DNA of 64,000 nucleotides from Planctomycetota bacterium (GTDB lineage: Bacteria; Planctomycetota; Phycisphaerae; WQYP01): assembly GCA_021800165.1 (NCBI GenBank), contig JAJYZF010000006.1, positions 16,775 through 80,774 of the forward strand. Direction: 5' to 3'. A program made the translations under genes and the position numbers. Each line of letters opens with the position of its first letter. Position 1 is the stretch's first letter. A model generated the notes under the pieces. That model did no database searches, had not been told where the DNA came from, and saw nothing but the letters and a program-made list of their open reading frames with translations. Shown one piece after another: positions 38,042 to 47,585 of the stretch.

Positions 38042-39238
38042 GTGATCATTGCACTTGATGCCAGACCGTTGGTGGGAAGGCAGGCTTCCGGCGCAGCCCA
38101 GCATGCCCGCAACCTGGTTGCCCAATGGGCGGCCTTAAATACCCAACATTACTTCATTCTGGTCCTCGATGCGCCCACCGCTCGCCAGGCCGAGCTGGAT
38201 CAATCGCTTCCTAAGTCCATGGGCGAGCATTTCCCCGTCAAGGTGGTTTCGTCGGGTATCTCGCCGGGAGCCTTCTTGGCACCGACTGGAAGTCTGCCTC
38301 CACTTTCGCCGCGAATGCTGGGCGTGGTGAAATTTGACGTATTTCATAGTTTCACCCCGGCGTTGCCGCGATCATGCACCGCGCCTGCGGTGATGACCAT
38401 TCACGATTTGGCCTGCGAGTTGGACTTAAACGTTCGCCGCAGTGCCCAGGGCCACACCGAGCGTTTCAACAATCGTTGGTCCCTGCGCCGGGCCCAACAT
38501 GTAGTGGCGGTTTCCACCCAGACGCGTAACGACACCATGAATGTCTATGGCGTCAAGCCCGAGGATGTGCATGTGATCTTCAACGGAATCAACCCGATTT
38601 TTCATCCCGAATCCAACCCGGAACTCGCCCGCCAACTGCGCCGCAAAATTCCGGTACCCAATCGGTATATTTTGCTGGTTGGCTCCGACATACCGCGGCG
38701 GAATTATCCCCGGATTTTTCAAGCCATGGCCGAAATATGGCGGGAGGATCCAACTCTGAAGCTATTGTTGGCCGGGCATAATTTCTGGCCGAACACGCCG
38801 ATATACCGCCAGGCCCAGGCGGCCGGGGTCTTGGATCGCATGGTCTTTGCCGAATCTCCGACGGATACGGAACTGGCCCAACTTTATCGTGAAGCGGTGC
38901 TGACGTGTTGTGGTTCCAGTTTTGAAGGCTTTGGTCTTTCGGTGTTGGAGGCCATGGCCTGTGGTTGTCCGGTCGCGTGCAGCGATATGACATCCTTACG
39001 TGAGGTCGCTGGGAAGGCCGTGCTCTTCTTTGCCCACGACGACCCGGAATCCATTGGTCGTGCCGTAAAAAGTTTAACGGCCGATGCCGAATACCGTCGC
39101 CAACTCGGGCGGCGCGGCCTGATACAAGCGGCGCATTTCACATGGCTGGCCGCTGCGCAAAACTTGCTGAAAATACTGGAGCAATGTGCCGCAGCCACAG
39201 GCGGTTCCCCAGCAACCTCACAGCAGGAATCGCCGTAG
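38042..39238 (+). CDS. Glycosyltransferase, GT4 family
   Basis: A 398-residue GT-B glycosyltransferase. The C-terminal donor-binding block reads EGFGLSVLEAMACGCPVACSDMTSLREVAG, with the two Glu residues of the EX7E motif. The N-terminal half starts IIALDARPLVGRQASGAAQHARNL, a typical acceptor-domain beginning. It probably adds a sugar from an NDP donor to a surface polysaccharide or lipid; the substrate cannot be read. It starts 21 bases after the clpP stop on the same strand, and GAGGAGAGG lies just upstream of the start. Confidence 0.85.
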   Translation: MIIALDARPLVGRQASGAAQHARNLVAQWAALNTQHYFILVLDAPTARQAELDQSLPKSMGEHFPVKVVSSGISPGAFLAPTGSLPPLSPRMLGVVKFDVFHSFTPALPRSCTAPAVMTIHDLACELDLNVRRSAQGHTERFNNRWSLRRAQHVVAVSTQTRNDTMNVYGVKPEDVHVIFNGINPIFHPESNPELARQLRRKIPVPNRYILLVGSDIPRRNYPRIFQAMAEIWREDPTLKLLLAGHNFWPNTPIYRQAQAAGVLDRMVFAESPTDTELAQLYREAVLTCCGSSFEGFGLSVLEAMACGCPVACSDMTSLREVAGKAVLFFAHDDPESIGRAVKSLTADAEYRRQLGRRGLIQAAHFTWLAAAQNLLKILEQCAAATGGSPATSQQESP

Positions 39239-39287
39239 TCCTTAAGATCAGATGCCGCTATCCTCGGCCCGGCTAACGTACTGCCGA

Positions 39288-41090
39288 TCAGGGCACGATC
39301 ACGCGCACCGTGCGGCCCCCTTGCTCTAGCCGGGTGCGCAGATGGATCGTTTTTCCCGCAGCGGTGACGCTCAGGCGATAATCCCCCAGAAATCCTCGCG
39401 TGTGGTAGGCCCCATGAGCATTGGTTTGACCGGTGCGGTTGGTCCACCAAGTATGGTAAACCAGATGAATATAGGCTTGACCGACCGGGCGCAGCCGCCA
39501 CTCGCCGTTCCAGAGTGCCGTGTTGGAGATCCAATCGTGACCCGCCCAGAAACCCCATTGGTTAATGCCAACGACCTCAGGCACGCTGAAGGCGGCGATT
39601 AGAAACGCCCGCATGTAACGGGCCTGCAGTTGCCGATTATGAACATCAATGGTGAGTTCTGTTATCGTCAGCGGCTTGCCAAACCGCGCGAAGCGGCTGA
39701 GCACACGGATGAGCCTTCGGGGTGGTGTGAGGAGGCTGCCGTAATGCGATTCGATGCCGATACCACCCAACTCTGCGCCGTGTGCCAGCAGATAATGGAT
39801 AAGCCGGGCATAACGGTTTTGTTTATTGATATGCAGGCCGCCGGCCCCTGCAATTTCATATTCGTTGACGTATAACACCGCGTGTGGATCAGCCCGATGG
39901 GCGGCTTGGTAGCAGTCTGTGAGGATGGACCGGCCGAAAAGATGCTGTAGGCTCAGGTTGTCCAGCGGTTCGTTGATGACATCCCAGCAATCCACTTTGC
40001 CGCGCAAGGCCCGGACCTCAGAGAAAATATGATGTTCCACCGCTCGTCGCAGTTGTCGGGGGTGGGTCTTGAGTTTCACCGCAAACGCCGGCATCCAATG
40101 CCAGCTTGGCCAGATTAAATTATGGCCGCGGATTTTTAGATGGTGGGCAGCCAGCCATTGTACGGCGCGCAGGGTTCTGGCCCGGCGGCGCTGGTCGTGC
40201 CATGGCCCCCATTTAAGGCCATTTTCCACTTCCACATGATTGAAGTATTTCAGCAGTGTATGGCGGTATTTGCGGCCATTGGCGCTGCGGCTGTTAATCA
40301 TCGCCGAGGATACCGCCGTCCCAAATTGAAATGCGTGCCGCAGCATTTCCAGATGCACTTTGGCGTCGGCCAGTGCGTGACCTTGGCCATTGACAACTTG
40401 CACCGTCAGCGAAGCCATACGGTATTTGGCTATTCGGGCCAACGCCGGCTTTAACCACGGGCCATGAAAATTCAAATTCCCACGGCGGTGGTCTTGAAAG
40501 GTCAGTTCAATATTGGCCAGCAGAAGTTTTTGCCGCTGGCCACCGAGGTTGAATGCAATGGCAATATTCGATGGTGCAATGGGCTTCAGGATGGTGATGG
40601 TTTCATGAACGGTTTTCCAGGTGAAGCCCGTGGCGGCACTGACACTGAAAATTCCAGTCCATGGCGAGCGCATGTACTGCAGTACAGCCGCCAGCCGCAC
40701 CGTCTTGCCCCGCGCAGCGCTGCGAAACTGGAAGCTCAAATTGATTTGGTCCCCCGCACGCAGCGCCGGACCCACGCCAACCATGTACTGAATGTTCCAT
40801 GGGTCTGGCGGTTGCCGGCGGACCAGAATTTCCACGGCCCGGGTGCCACCCGGGCCGCCGTGGCGAAGCAGTCGGGCGGTAGCATGGCCGCCGCCGTTGT
40901 ACGTCATGTGGTGTGTGCCGATGGCTGGTTGGATGAGCAGATTGGCGTGCTGGCTCAAAGCCGCGGCTGCGCTGATCGAATGAAAGGCGCTCACCACCAA
41001 CACCGCTGCCATGGCGGGCCATGGCCTGCGCAATACCCTTTTCCCCCGGCCGCGGATTGTTGCGCTCGCCGCCACCACGATCCCTTCCAT
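39288..41090 (-). CDS. Secreted GH10 endo-beta-xylanase
   Basis: A 600-residue secreted enzyme. The N-terminal segment is hydrophobic (AVLVVSAFHSISAAAA) after a basic region. Residues about 50-200 form a beta-rich domain like a carbohydrate-binding module. Residues about 250-550 are the GH10 barrel. Marks are VEVENGLKWG (active-site Asn/Lys), RGHNLIWPSWHWMP, the acid/base Glu374 in CWDVINEP and the nucleophile Glu478 in LTITELTIDV. GH10 enzymes cut xylan backbones. The ATG shares bases with the stop of the upstream isomerase gene (TAATG), so the two are translationally coupled and probably work in one pathway. Confidence 0.87.
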   Translation of the reverse strand: MEGIVVAASATIRGRGKRVLRRPWPAMAAVLVVSAFHSISAAAALSQHANLLIQPAIGTHHMTYNGGGHATARLLRHGGPGGTRAVEILVRRQPPDPWNIQYMVGVGPALRAGDQINLSFQFRSAARGKTVRLAAVLQYMRSPWTGIFSVSAATGFTWKTVHETITILKPIAPSNIAIAFNLGGQRQKLLLANIELTFQDHRRGNLNFHGPWLKPALARIAKYRMASLTVQVVNGQGHALADAKVHLEMLRHAFQFGTAVSSAMINSRSANGRKYRHTLLKYFNHVEVENGLKWGPWHDQRRRARTLRAVQWLAAHHLKIRGHNLIWPSWHWMPAFAVKLKTHPRQLRRAVEHHIFSEVRALRGKVDCWDVINEPLDNLSLQHLFGRSILTDCYQAAHRADPHAVLYVNEYEIAGAGGLHINKQNRYARLIHYLLAHGAELGGIGIESHYGSLLTPPRRLIRVLSRFARFGKPLTITELTIDVHNRQLQARYMRAFLIAAFSVPEVVGINQWGFWAGHDWISNTALWNGEWRLRPVGQAYIHLVYHTWWTNRTGQTNAHGAYHTRGFLGDYRLSVTAAGKTIHLRTRLEQGGRTVRVIVP

Positions 41091-41902
41091 TATGCCGTTG
41101 TTTCGGTACTGGCCTCGCCGGATGGCTGGTCGGAGCTGTCAACTCCCCAGGCTTTCAAATGCTCCAGACTGATCCGCAAAGATTCAAACGGATCCCGGCT
41201 GCATATATCCTGTTCAATAATGTACCACTGTGTCTGCACGCGCTTAAGCGCTTTAAGAATTGCCGGCCAGTTCAAATTGCCTTCGCCCACCTCCGCCATC
41301 ACGATTTTATCATCAACAAAACCCATGTCTTTCAGGTGCACCAGCGGTTGGCGCTTGCCCAGACGGGTGATCCAGGCCGCCGGATCTCCGCCGCCGTATT
41401 GAATCCAATACGTATCCAATTCCGCCTTTACCCGCGATGGTCTGGAATTTTTATAGAGAATTTCCAATCCCGTGGCCTGCCCATACCGCGTGAGTTCAAA
41501 GGCGTGATTGTGATAGGAAACGGTCAATCCAAGCGGGCGATATATTTTTCCCAGGGCGTTAAGTTCCCTGGCGAATTGGGCAAAGCCTTCCGCACTGCGA
41601 AAGTTGCCCGGCATCGCCGGAACCGCCGTATGTTGGCAGCCCCATAAATGATGTTCCTCCGCCACCTTTTGCGGGTTCTCTTTAAGTTGCTCAAATCCAA
41701 CGTGGGTGGCGCAGCAGGTCAAACCTTCGGATTGTAAAATTCGGGCGAATTCCTCTGGCTCAATTGGGCCCAGCGCCGATGCCTGCACCGCTTCAAAGCC
41801 GATTTTTCGGACTTTGGCGCAAGTGGCGGCGATATCCGCCGGCGTTTTGGTAAAATCCCGCAACGTAAACATCTGGGCTGCTATTTTCGACCGGGTAGCC
41901 AT
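41090..41902 (-). CDS. Sugar phosphate isomerase/epimerase, coupled to the xylanase
   Basis: A 270-residue xylose-isomerase-like TIM barrel. Visible blocks are IAAQMFTLRDF, FEAVQASALGPIEPEEFA, VSYHNHAFELT (metal His and Glu), AELDTYWIQYGGGDPAAWI, PLVHLKDMG and WYIIEQD. The start at 41902 has AGGAG seven bases upstream; a GTG at 41908 is too close to it. The gene ends in TAATG overlap with the GH10 xylanase. This argues for a joint role in xylan or plant-polysaccharide use, though the substrate is unknown. Confidence 0.85.
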   Translation of the reverse strand: MATRSKIAAQMFTLRDFTKTPADIAATCAKVRKIGFEAVQASALGPIEPEEFARILQSEGLTCCATHVGFEQLKENPQKVAEEHHLWGCQHTAVPAMPGNFRSAEGFAQFARELNALGKIYRPLGLTVSYHNHAFELTRYGQATGLEILYKNSRPSRVKAELDTYWIQYGGGDPAAWITRLGKRQPLVHLKDMGFVDDKIVMAEVGEGNLNWPAILKALKRVQTQWYIIEQDICSRDPFESLRISLEHLKAWGVDSSDQPSGEASTETTA

Positions 41903-42141
41903 GGCCACGCTCCTGATTCATGTCTGGAGCTTAGCCACGTTTGCCAAAGGCGTCAATAACGATCTTGGTGCACAGACCGCCTCGTCGGTCGGACCACGCA
42001 ACTGCTGGTCTATCGGTTAAAATACATTCTCGTGCGGACCAAATCGCGTTGGGCGGTTGGTGCCATTGGGCCGGGGAGGCGTGGGCATCGTAAATAATGT
42101 GGGTTTCGGATGGCCCGGCAGTGGGGCGAGAGCTTAACTCC

Positions 42142-43899
42142 ATGGATAAAGGCGGCAGTTTGAACGTAGAGTCCAACCCAGCACATTCTCAATCCGCCGC
42201 CTTTGGCAGCGCCGTTGGTCCTTTGGCCTGGCCGTGGCGGTTGCTGCTGATTCTTGCCTCTGGGGTCATGTTAACGCTGGCCTTTCCCCCCTTTTATTTT
42301 TGGCCTCTGGCTCTGCTGGCGTTGTGTCCGTTGGGTATAAGTGCCTGGGGTGGTGGGCTGGGCTGGCGCTGGCTGGTGGTGTATTACCTGGCGGGTTTGC
42401 TCTACTTTTTAATGAATTCCTTTTGGCTGATTCCAGTTACCTTCGGGGGTTACTTTGTTTTGAGCTTATACATGGGCGTGTATTGGCCGATTTTTGCGTG
42501 GTCTTTGGGATTGACCAGCGCCACCCTGCGCTGGCCGGCGGCGGTTTTAATTCCGGTTCTGTTTACCGCCTTGGAATACCTGCGCAGCACGCTTTTCTCC
42601 GGCTTTTCCTGGTTTATGCTCGGAACCGCCCTGGCTCCGGCCCTGCACCTGCTCCAGGCTGCGGATTTATTTGGTGTATCCGGGCTTACCCTTCTCTGCG
42701 GCATCAGCGCGGGTTGGCTGGTGGATGGGTGGATGGTTTGGCGGGGCAAAGTGGGTATGGGCCGGCGCGGGTGGCTGGTGGAGACGATCCTGGTGGTGGC
42801 CTTATTTGCCGCAGTTTGGGCTTATGGCAGTTTTCGTCTGGGCCAACCTCTTGGCACCCATGGCCCGCGGGTGGCGGTGATTTCGGGCAGCGTGCCCCAG
42901 GCGTTAAAAGATGCCGGCGGCATCGCCGTGGATAAGCATATTTTTAACCAGTTTTTTGTCTTGTCACAGGCTGCCGCTAAGCAACATCCGATCCTCATTG
43001 CCTGGCCCGAAACGATGGTGGGAGGCTATCTAAACCGCCAATGGTTAAACCTCTCACCAACGGATTTTTCATCGCCTTCAGCTCGTCGCCTGCTGCGGAT
43101 GGATCAGCGGTTCTATTTGCGCCTGCGTCGATTTGCCCGAAAACATCATCTAAGCTTTTTAGTGGGGTCGGCGGGTATTCGCTACGATGCGGCGGGCCGA
43201 CCGATCCAAACCCGCAACATTGCGGTATTGATCACACCCACCGGTCCTCCCGCCGCTCCCTATGCCAAACATCATCTAGTACCTTTTGGTGAATACGTGC
43301 CGTTTGCGTATTGGCCCTGGCTGCATCACCTTTTGTTAAGTCTTACGCCGTTCGGCCCCAACGATGACTATTCGCTTACGCCGGGCAAAAAATGGCGGCG
43401 TTTCACCATCTCGGCGAACGGGCAAAAATGGCGGTTCGGCACCCCAATATGCTATGAAGATGCCATGCCCCGGCCCTCGCGTATGTTCGTCCGCCCCCGC
43501 CATGGCCGCAAGGGGGTGGATTTTTTAATGAGCATCAGCAATGATGGCTGGTACCATAGCCGGGTGGAACTTCAGCAGCACCTCCAGATGGATTCGCTGC
43601 GCGCGGTGGAAGAGCGCGTACCCATAGCCCGTAGCGTCAATGGAGGTGACAGCGGATTTGTAGGGCCGGACGGGCGCGTGATAAAACTGGCGCAGCGGCG
43701 TGGCCGGACGGAATTCGTCAGCGCCTTTGCCGTAGCCCGACTACCCCTGGATCCGCGCATCAGTCTCTTCAGCAGGATTGGAGATGCCGGAGCACAATTG
43801 CTGGTGGCGGTTGCGGCTTTGCTGGTGGTCATCAGCGTTGGTCTGGCCGTGGTGGCGCGACGACGCAAAGGAACGAACAAGGTTGGTCCGGCCATATAA
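42142..43899 (+). CDS. lnt: Apolipoprotein N-acyltransferase
   Basis: Lnt adds the third acyl chain to bacterial lipoproteins in the inner membrane. The 585-residue protein has six or more membrane helices in the first ~235 residues, followed by a nitrilase-fold domain. The catalytic triad is visible as Glu290 (IAWPETMVGG), Lys376 (YAKHHLVPFGEYVPF) and Cys437 (FGTPICYEDAMP). The C-terminus ends in a last helix (LLVAVAALLVVISVGLAVV) and a basic tail. I start at the ATG at 42142; upstream codons are probably not translated. The following HEAT-repeat gene starts nine bases after the stop. Confidence 0.93.
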   Translation: MDKGGSLNVESNPAHSQSAAFGSAVGPLAWPWRLLLILASGVMLTLAFPPFYFWPLALLALCPLGISAWGGGLGWRWLVVYYLAGLLYFLMNSFWLIPVTFGGYFVLSLYMGVYWPIFAWSLGLTSATLRWPAAVLIPVLFTALEYLRSTLFSGFSWFMLGTALAPALHLLQAADLFGVSGLTLLCGISAGWLVDGWMVWRGKVGMGRRGWLVETILVVALFAAVWAYGSFRLGQPLGTHGPRVAVISGSVPQALKDAGGIAVDKHIFNQFFVLSQAAAKQHPILIAWPETMVGGYLNRQWLNLSPTDFSSPSARRLLRMDQRFYLRLRRFARKHHLSFLVGSAGIRYDAAGRPIQTRNIAVLITPTGPPAAPYAKHHLVPFGEYVPFAYWPWLHHLLLSLTPFGPNDDYSLTPGKKWRRFTISANGQKWRFGTPICYEDAMPRPSRMFVRPRHGRKGVDFLMSISNDGWYHSRVELQQHLQMDSLRAVEERVPIARSVNGGDSGFVGPDGRVIKLAQRRGRTEFVSAFAVARLPLDPRISLFSRIGDAGAQLLVAVAALLVVISVGLAVVARRRKGTNKVGPAI

Positions 43900-43908
43900 T
43901 GGAGAACA

Positions 43909-44913
43909 ATGAGTATGAATAAGATGCAATGGTTTGGTGGGCGATTGACGCGGGGAATGCTGCTTGTGGCGGGGGCCTTGGCCCTGGTCGGTGGCGGGCG
44001 ATCAGCTCTGGCGGAGCCTCACATTCCGCATGTTCCCCTGGCCGGTGCCATTGGCGTGATCCAAAAGACCGTGCGCAACCACAGCTCGATTATTCGTGCT
44101 GAATCAATGGAAAGTCTGCAAAATCTCGAAACTCCGCTGGCCCGACGCCTGTTGGCTAAAGGCTTGCGCGATCCATCTCCCATGGTGCGGTTTTCCGCGG
44201 CGATGGTGGTGGGAAAATGTCGGCTCACACCGCTCGAATCCGCCGTGAAAAAAATGCTCGCCGATAAGAGTATGAATGTGCGGGTGGCTGCTATTTACGC
44301 GCTGGATCGGCTTGGCAATTCCGCAGGGATGAATGAATTGCCCCGGCTTTTGCATTCAGCCAATCCGAGCGTATCGGCCAATGTCGCCATGGTGTTGGGA
44401 CGACTCGGCGATAAGTCCGCGATTCCACTGCTTTTGACCGCCGCTAAAAACCCCAGCCATGGCGTACAGATTGCCGTGACTTCGGCCCTGGCGCGGTTGG
44501 AGTATCATCGAGCCTTGAGCTCTCTGATTGCCCTGAGTTTAAGCGGTTATGAGCAAGATCATCTGGCGGCCTTGAGTACATGTCGCACCCTGCGGAATCC
44601 GCTGGCGATCAACGTGCTGCGGGCAGGCTTACGCGAGCCGGATCCAGCCGCAAACCTGATTGCCGCCCGCGGCTTGGGTCAGCGTGGCAGTGTCATGGGG
44701 GAGAAAGTGGCCATTCGATACAGCGGCAGTTCCCATCCTCAGTTACGGGCCTTGGCGGCATTGGCGCTGGGAGCGATTCCGGTGTCCGGGAACGTGGGCG
44801 TGCTGAACAAAATGCTGGGCGATCCGGATGTCCACGTGCAGGTGGCTGCGGCGGCGGGCCTCTTTCATTTTCATGCGATGGTCCAGCGGCTGCGGGCCGC
44901 CCAGCGGCACTAA
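43909..44913 (+). CDS. Secreted HEAT-repeat protein
   Basis: A 334-residue protein with an N-terminal signal peptide (LTRGMLLVAGALALVGGGRSALAE) and about eight HEAT/PBS-lyase-type helical repeats. Each shows units such as DPSPMVRFSAAMVVGK, SMNVRVAAIYALDRLGN and NPSVSANVAMVLGRLGD. Such repeats usually mediate protein binding. GGAG lies four bases before the ATG; a second ATG at 43915 is possible. It is co-directional with lnt and nine bases downstream, so probably co-transcribed, but no specific function can be named. Confidence 0.8.
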   Translation: MSMNKMQWFGGRLTRGMLLVAGALALVGGGRSALAEPHIPHVPLAGAIGVIQKTVRNHSSIIRAESMESLQNLETPLARRLLAKGLRDPSPMVRFSAAMVVGKCRLTPLESAVKKMLADKSMNVRVAAIYALDRLGNSAGMNELPRLLHSANPSVSANVAMVLGRLGDKSAIPLLLTAAKNPSHGVQIAVTSALARLEYHRALSSLIALSLSGYEQDHLAALSTCRTLRNPLAINVLRAGLREPDPAANLIAARGLGQRGSVMGEKVAIRYSGSSHPQLRALAALALGAIPVSGNVGVLNKMLGDPDVHVQVAAAAGLFHFHAMVQRLRAAQRH

Positions 44914-44935
44914 CGCCCGGTGATTGGCTGCGGTT

Positions 44936-45742
44936 TTAGCGAATCGCGAGAATATCCACCACGGCCGCATACTCATTGAGGTTGTATTGACGCAGAGCGG
45001 CAAAGCCGACTTCGCTGCCAAGAGCCATTTCCGTGGTCGGACCACCATATAAATGCCCTTGAACCTGGGTGGGATGGGGCGATTGCCGTTCGCTGGGACG
45101 GGAAAGTTTTAATTCTGTGTGGCTATCGGTGATGGTGACGCTACGAAAGCCGGCCAATCTTAAAAAGTGATCGTAGCTGCCGATCTCCATGGCTCCCGCC
45201 AGGCCCTCCAGGTATTCCAACATCAGTTCGGTGGCCTCGGCCGGCAGCAGCTTTTTAATCGCAATATCGTGCATTGCCAGGCATCCTCCGGGCTTAAGGG
45301 TTCGGTATATCTCCCGAAAAACCGCCAGTTTGTTGGCTGCCAGGTTGATCTGGCGGTTGCTGATCACCCAGTCCGCACTGCCATCAGGTAGTGGAATGCT
45401 GTCCATGCGGCAAAGGCAGAATTCCAGATTCGTACGGCCTTGTTCCATGGCGGCCTGGCGGGCTTTTTCAACTTGACGCGGAGAAGGGTCTATGCCCACG
45501 ACCCGCCCACTATTTCCCACCCGGTCGGCCAGCGTTAGAGATGTGCTTCCCGTTCCGCTGCCTATCTCCACTACGGTCTGGCCCGGCTCAATACGGTCCA
45601 TCCAGCCATAAGTCCACGGGGAACCAGCCGCTGCGGTGCGCGGCGATCGCATTTGCGTACCTGCCGACGACGGTATCTTGATCCGCAGCGAAAGTTTTTC
45701 TTCGTGGCGGACTGACGCTGATTTTTTATCAAGTAGGGGCAT
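44936..45742 (-). CDS. ArsM-like class I SAM methyltransferase lacking the arsenic-binding cysteines
   Basis: A 268-residue Rossmann-fold methyltransferase. The SAM site reads TVVEIGSGTGSTSLTLADRVG and GRVVGIDPSPRQVEKAR. The rest has the arsenite methyltransferase layout (FREIYRTLKPGGCLAMHDI, and a Leu/Ala-rich lid). In ArsM the loop after the SAM-binding part usually reads SNCVINL with an essential Cys. Here it reads ISNRQINLAANK, and the second conserved Cys of the lid region is also absent. So arsenite is an unlikely substrate. GGAG lies nine bases before the ATG. The true substrate is unknown. Confidence 0.78.
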   Translation of the reverse strand: MPLLDKKSASVRHEEKLSLRIKIPSSAGTQMRSPRTAAAGSPWTYGWMDRIEPGQTVVEIGSGTGSTSLTLADRVGNSGRVVGIDPSPRQVEKARQAAMEQGRTNLEFCLCRMDSIPLPDGSADWVISNRQINLAANKLAVFREIYRTLKPGGCLAMHDIAIKKLLPAEATELMLEYLEGLAGAMEIGSYDHFLRLAGFRSVTITDSHTELKLSRPSERQSPHPTQVQGHLYGGPTTEMALGSEVGFAALRQYNLNEYAAVVDILAIR

Positions 45743-46040
45743 CCTTATTTCTCCAGAGTAGAGCTGGTTTCTCGTGCGGGTTCAAGTGGCCATCGTTCTG
45801 GTTTGCCCGAAAATCGATATCCCCAAAATCAGGTGCGCTTAGCCGTGCCCCAGCCTTTCCACACCGCTATCCGGCGGCGCTGCTGGCATAAGAAGCAGGG
45901 CCAACCAGCGCAAGTCCGACCATAATGGCGGTCTACCGCCCCGTATTTGTTATCGGTACTTGGCGGGAATAACTGTATTTTATTTTTGCCGCGCCGGCGC
46001 ATGATGATGCGGGAACTATTCCCGAAAGCGCAGTGCCGCC
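45743..46040. other. Gene-free interval before the tolC-type gene
   Basis: About 300 bases. On the minus strand a short reading frame gives MVGLALVGPASYASSAAG and then a stop, resembling a signal peptide; it may be a remnant of a lost secreted-protein gene, but too little remains to say. A TTTTATTTTTGCC run at about 45975 is only loosely like the right end of the repeated element. No RNA gene is seen. Confidence 0.35.
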
Positions 46041-47573
46041 TCAGCGAGCCGATCTTACGCTCGGACCAGCGCTGGCCACCGCGCCAGCCTGCCTGTGCGT
46101 TGAAACGATCGGGAATTTCGTCGCGATCGGCTTTTTGTTGGCCCTGGGTGGAAAATCACGCTGTTGCTCCACCTGCTGGAGTTTCACCATGGCGGGGTAG
46201 GTCAGCCGGCCGGAAACTCTAAACACATTCAACAGGTTGATACGGGTTTGAAAACGCGATTGTTGATAGGCCAAGTGTGCGGCCAGGTCCTGATCTTGGG
46301 CGGTGATGACGTCCAAATTGGTCGCTAGCCCAGCCTTGAATGAATGTTCCGCCTGATGGTACGCCGCCTGGGCAGAGGCCACTTCTGTTTTGAGATTCCT
46401 TTCCAGTTGCAACCCGCTTAGCCAGTCGGCCCGGGCTATGGTTACTTCCTCGCCGATGTGCCGCCGCAATTGCGCTGCCTCAAGCAATGCTTGCCGGTAT
46501 TGGGAATAAGCCGTGCGCAAATCAGCATAAATTTCTCCCCCTTCAAACAGGGGCATGTTGACACTGAAGAGACCTGACCACCAGCTATCGGTTGGAAACT
46601 GTCCCTTGTATAAAAAGGTATCAAAATTAATCGCCACGGATGGGAAGTATTGCTCATAGACCGCCTGAACATTCTTTTCCTCCGCGGCTACTTTATCTTC
46701 GGACGCTTTGAGGTCTTGCCGCTGCGACCAGGCGATTTTCTGCAGTTGGGCCAGAGTGGGTAGATGAATTTTGGGGTTAAAATCATTAAGCAATCGGGTA
46801 TGGTGCAAATTGGCCGCTCCAATCAAATAAGCTAGCGTGGCCCGCCCGCGCACCACGTTGTTGCGGGCTTGGGTCAACTGCACCCGTGTATTGGCCTCAT
46901 CCGAGAGGCTTTGCAGCACCGTCAGGCGCAGAGCCACGCCGGCCTTGAATTCATGGGTCACCATGGTCACTCTGGCCTGTTGCACTTTTAAAGTCTGCTT
47001 CAGCACCGCCACGGCCCGAGCATCGCTGAGAACGCGATAGTACGTTTGTGCCACCTCCAGCAGCAGGCTGGATTGCAGATCCAGCATGGCCGCTTTGCGC
47101 TGGCCGGACACCAGGTTGGCGCTGCTGATGGCCGTTGCATCCTTGAGCACATTCACGTTAAGCGTGCTGGCCAGAGGCACATTGGCATAATGGGTTTGAT
47201 AAAAATCGGTGATGCTGCTGGGAAAGCCGGCCGGCGGCGCATAGCCGTGCATCTGGAAATCGGAAGCGCCGATTCCAATGTGCGGCATGAATGTGGCGAA
47301 GGCTTTGTCCTTGGCAATCAAAGCTTGCAGATAATTTTCGCCACTGATGGCCAACGCTTCGTTATTATTGTTGGCCAGCCGCATGGCTTGCGAAAGAGTG
47401 AGTACTGCCGGTATTTTTACCGCCGCTCCCGCCGGCTTGGCATGAAGAATTCTCCGGTAATGGGCCACTTCCTTTTTTTGGTTCACGCAGCCGGAAAGTG
47501 ACAACGCCATTGCCATTCCCAGCAGGGCCAGCGGTCGTATGGACCTGGTCCGGGTATTTGCGGTCATGTTCAT
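46041..47573 (-). CDS. Outer membrane efflux lipoprotein, TolC family
   Basis: A 510-residue TolC/OprM-type channel. The lipoprotein signal ends in ALSLSGCVNQ (lipobox LSGC), then long alpha-helical hairpins of the two efflux-channel repeats, with features such as LKTEVASAQAAYHQAEHSF. AGGAG lies eight bases before the ATG. It is the last gene of the TetR-HlyD-MFS-TolC operon and supplies the outer-membrane part of the tripartite exporter. Confidence 0.88.
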   Translation of the reverse strand: MNMTANTRTRSIRPLALLGMAMALSLSGCVNQKKEVAHYRRILHAKPAGAAVKIPAVLTLSQAMRLANNNNEALAISGENYLQALIAKDKAFATFMPHIGIGASDFQMHGYAPPAGFPSSITDFYQTHYANVPLASTLNVNVLKDATAISSANLVSGQRKAAMLDLQSSLLLEVAQTYYRVLSDARAVAVLKQTLKVQQARVTMVTHEFKAGVALRLTVLQSLSDEANTRVQLTQARNNVVRGRATLAYLIGAANLHHTRLLNDFNPKIHLPTLAQLQKIAWSQRQDLKASEDKVAAEEKNVQAVYEQYFPSVAINFDTFLYKGQFPTDSWWSGLFSVNMPLFEGGEIYADLRTAYSQYRQALLEAAQLRRHIGEEVTIARADWLSGLQLERNLKTEVASAQAAYHQAEHSFKAGLATNLDVITAQDQDLAAHLAYQQSRFQTRINLLNVFRVSGRLTYPAMVKLQQVEQQRDFPPRANKKPIATKFPIVSTHRQAGAVASAGPSVRSAR

Positions 47574-47585
47574 GGTTTTAACTCC

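Noticed and set aside
45970..45995. TTTTATTTTTGCCGCGCCGG as a further copy of the inverted-repeat end
   Set aside because: Only a short, imperfect match to one end, with no internal similarity; too likely by chance.
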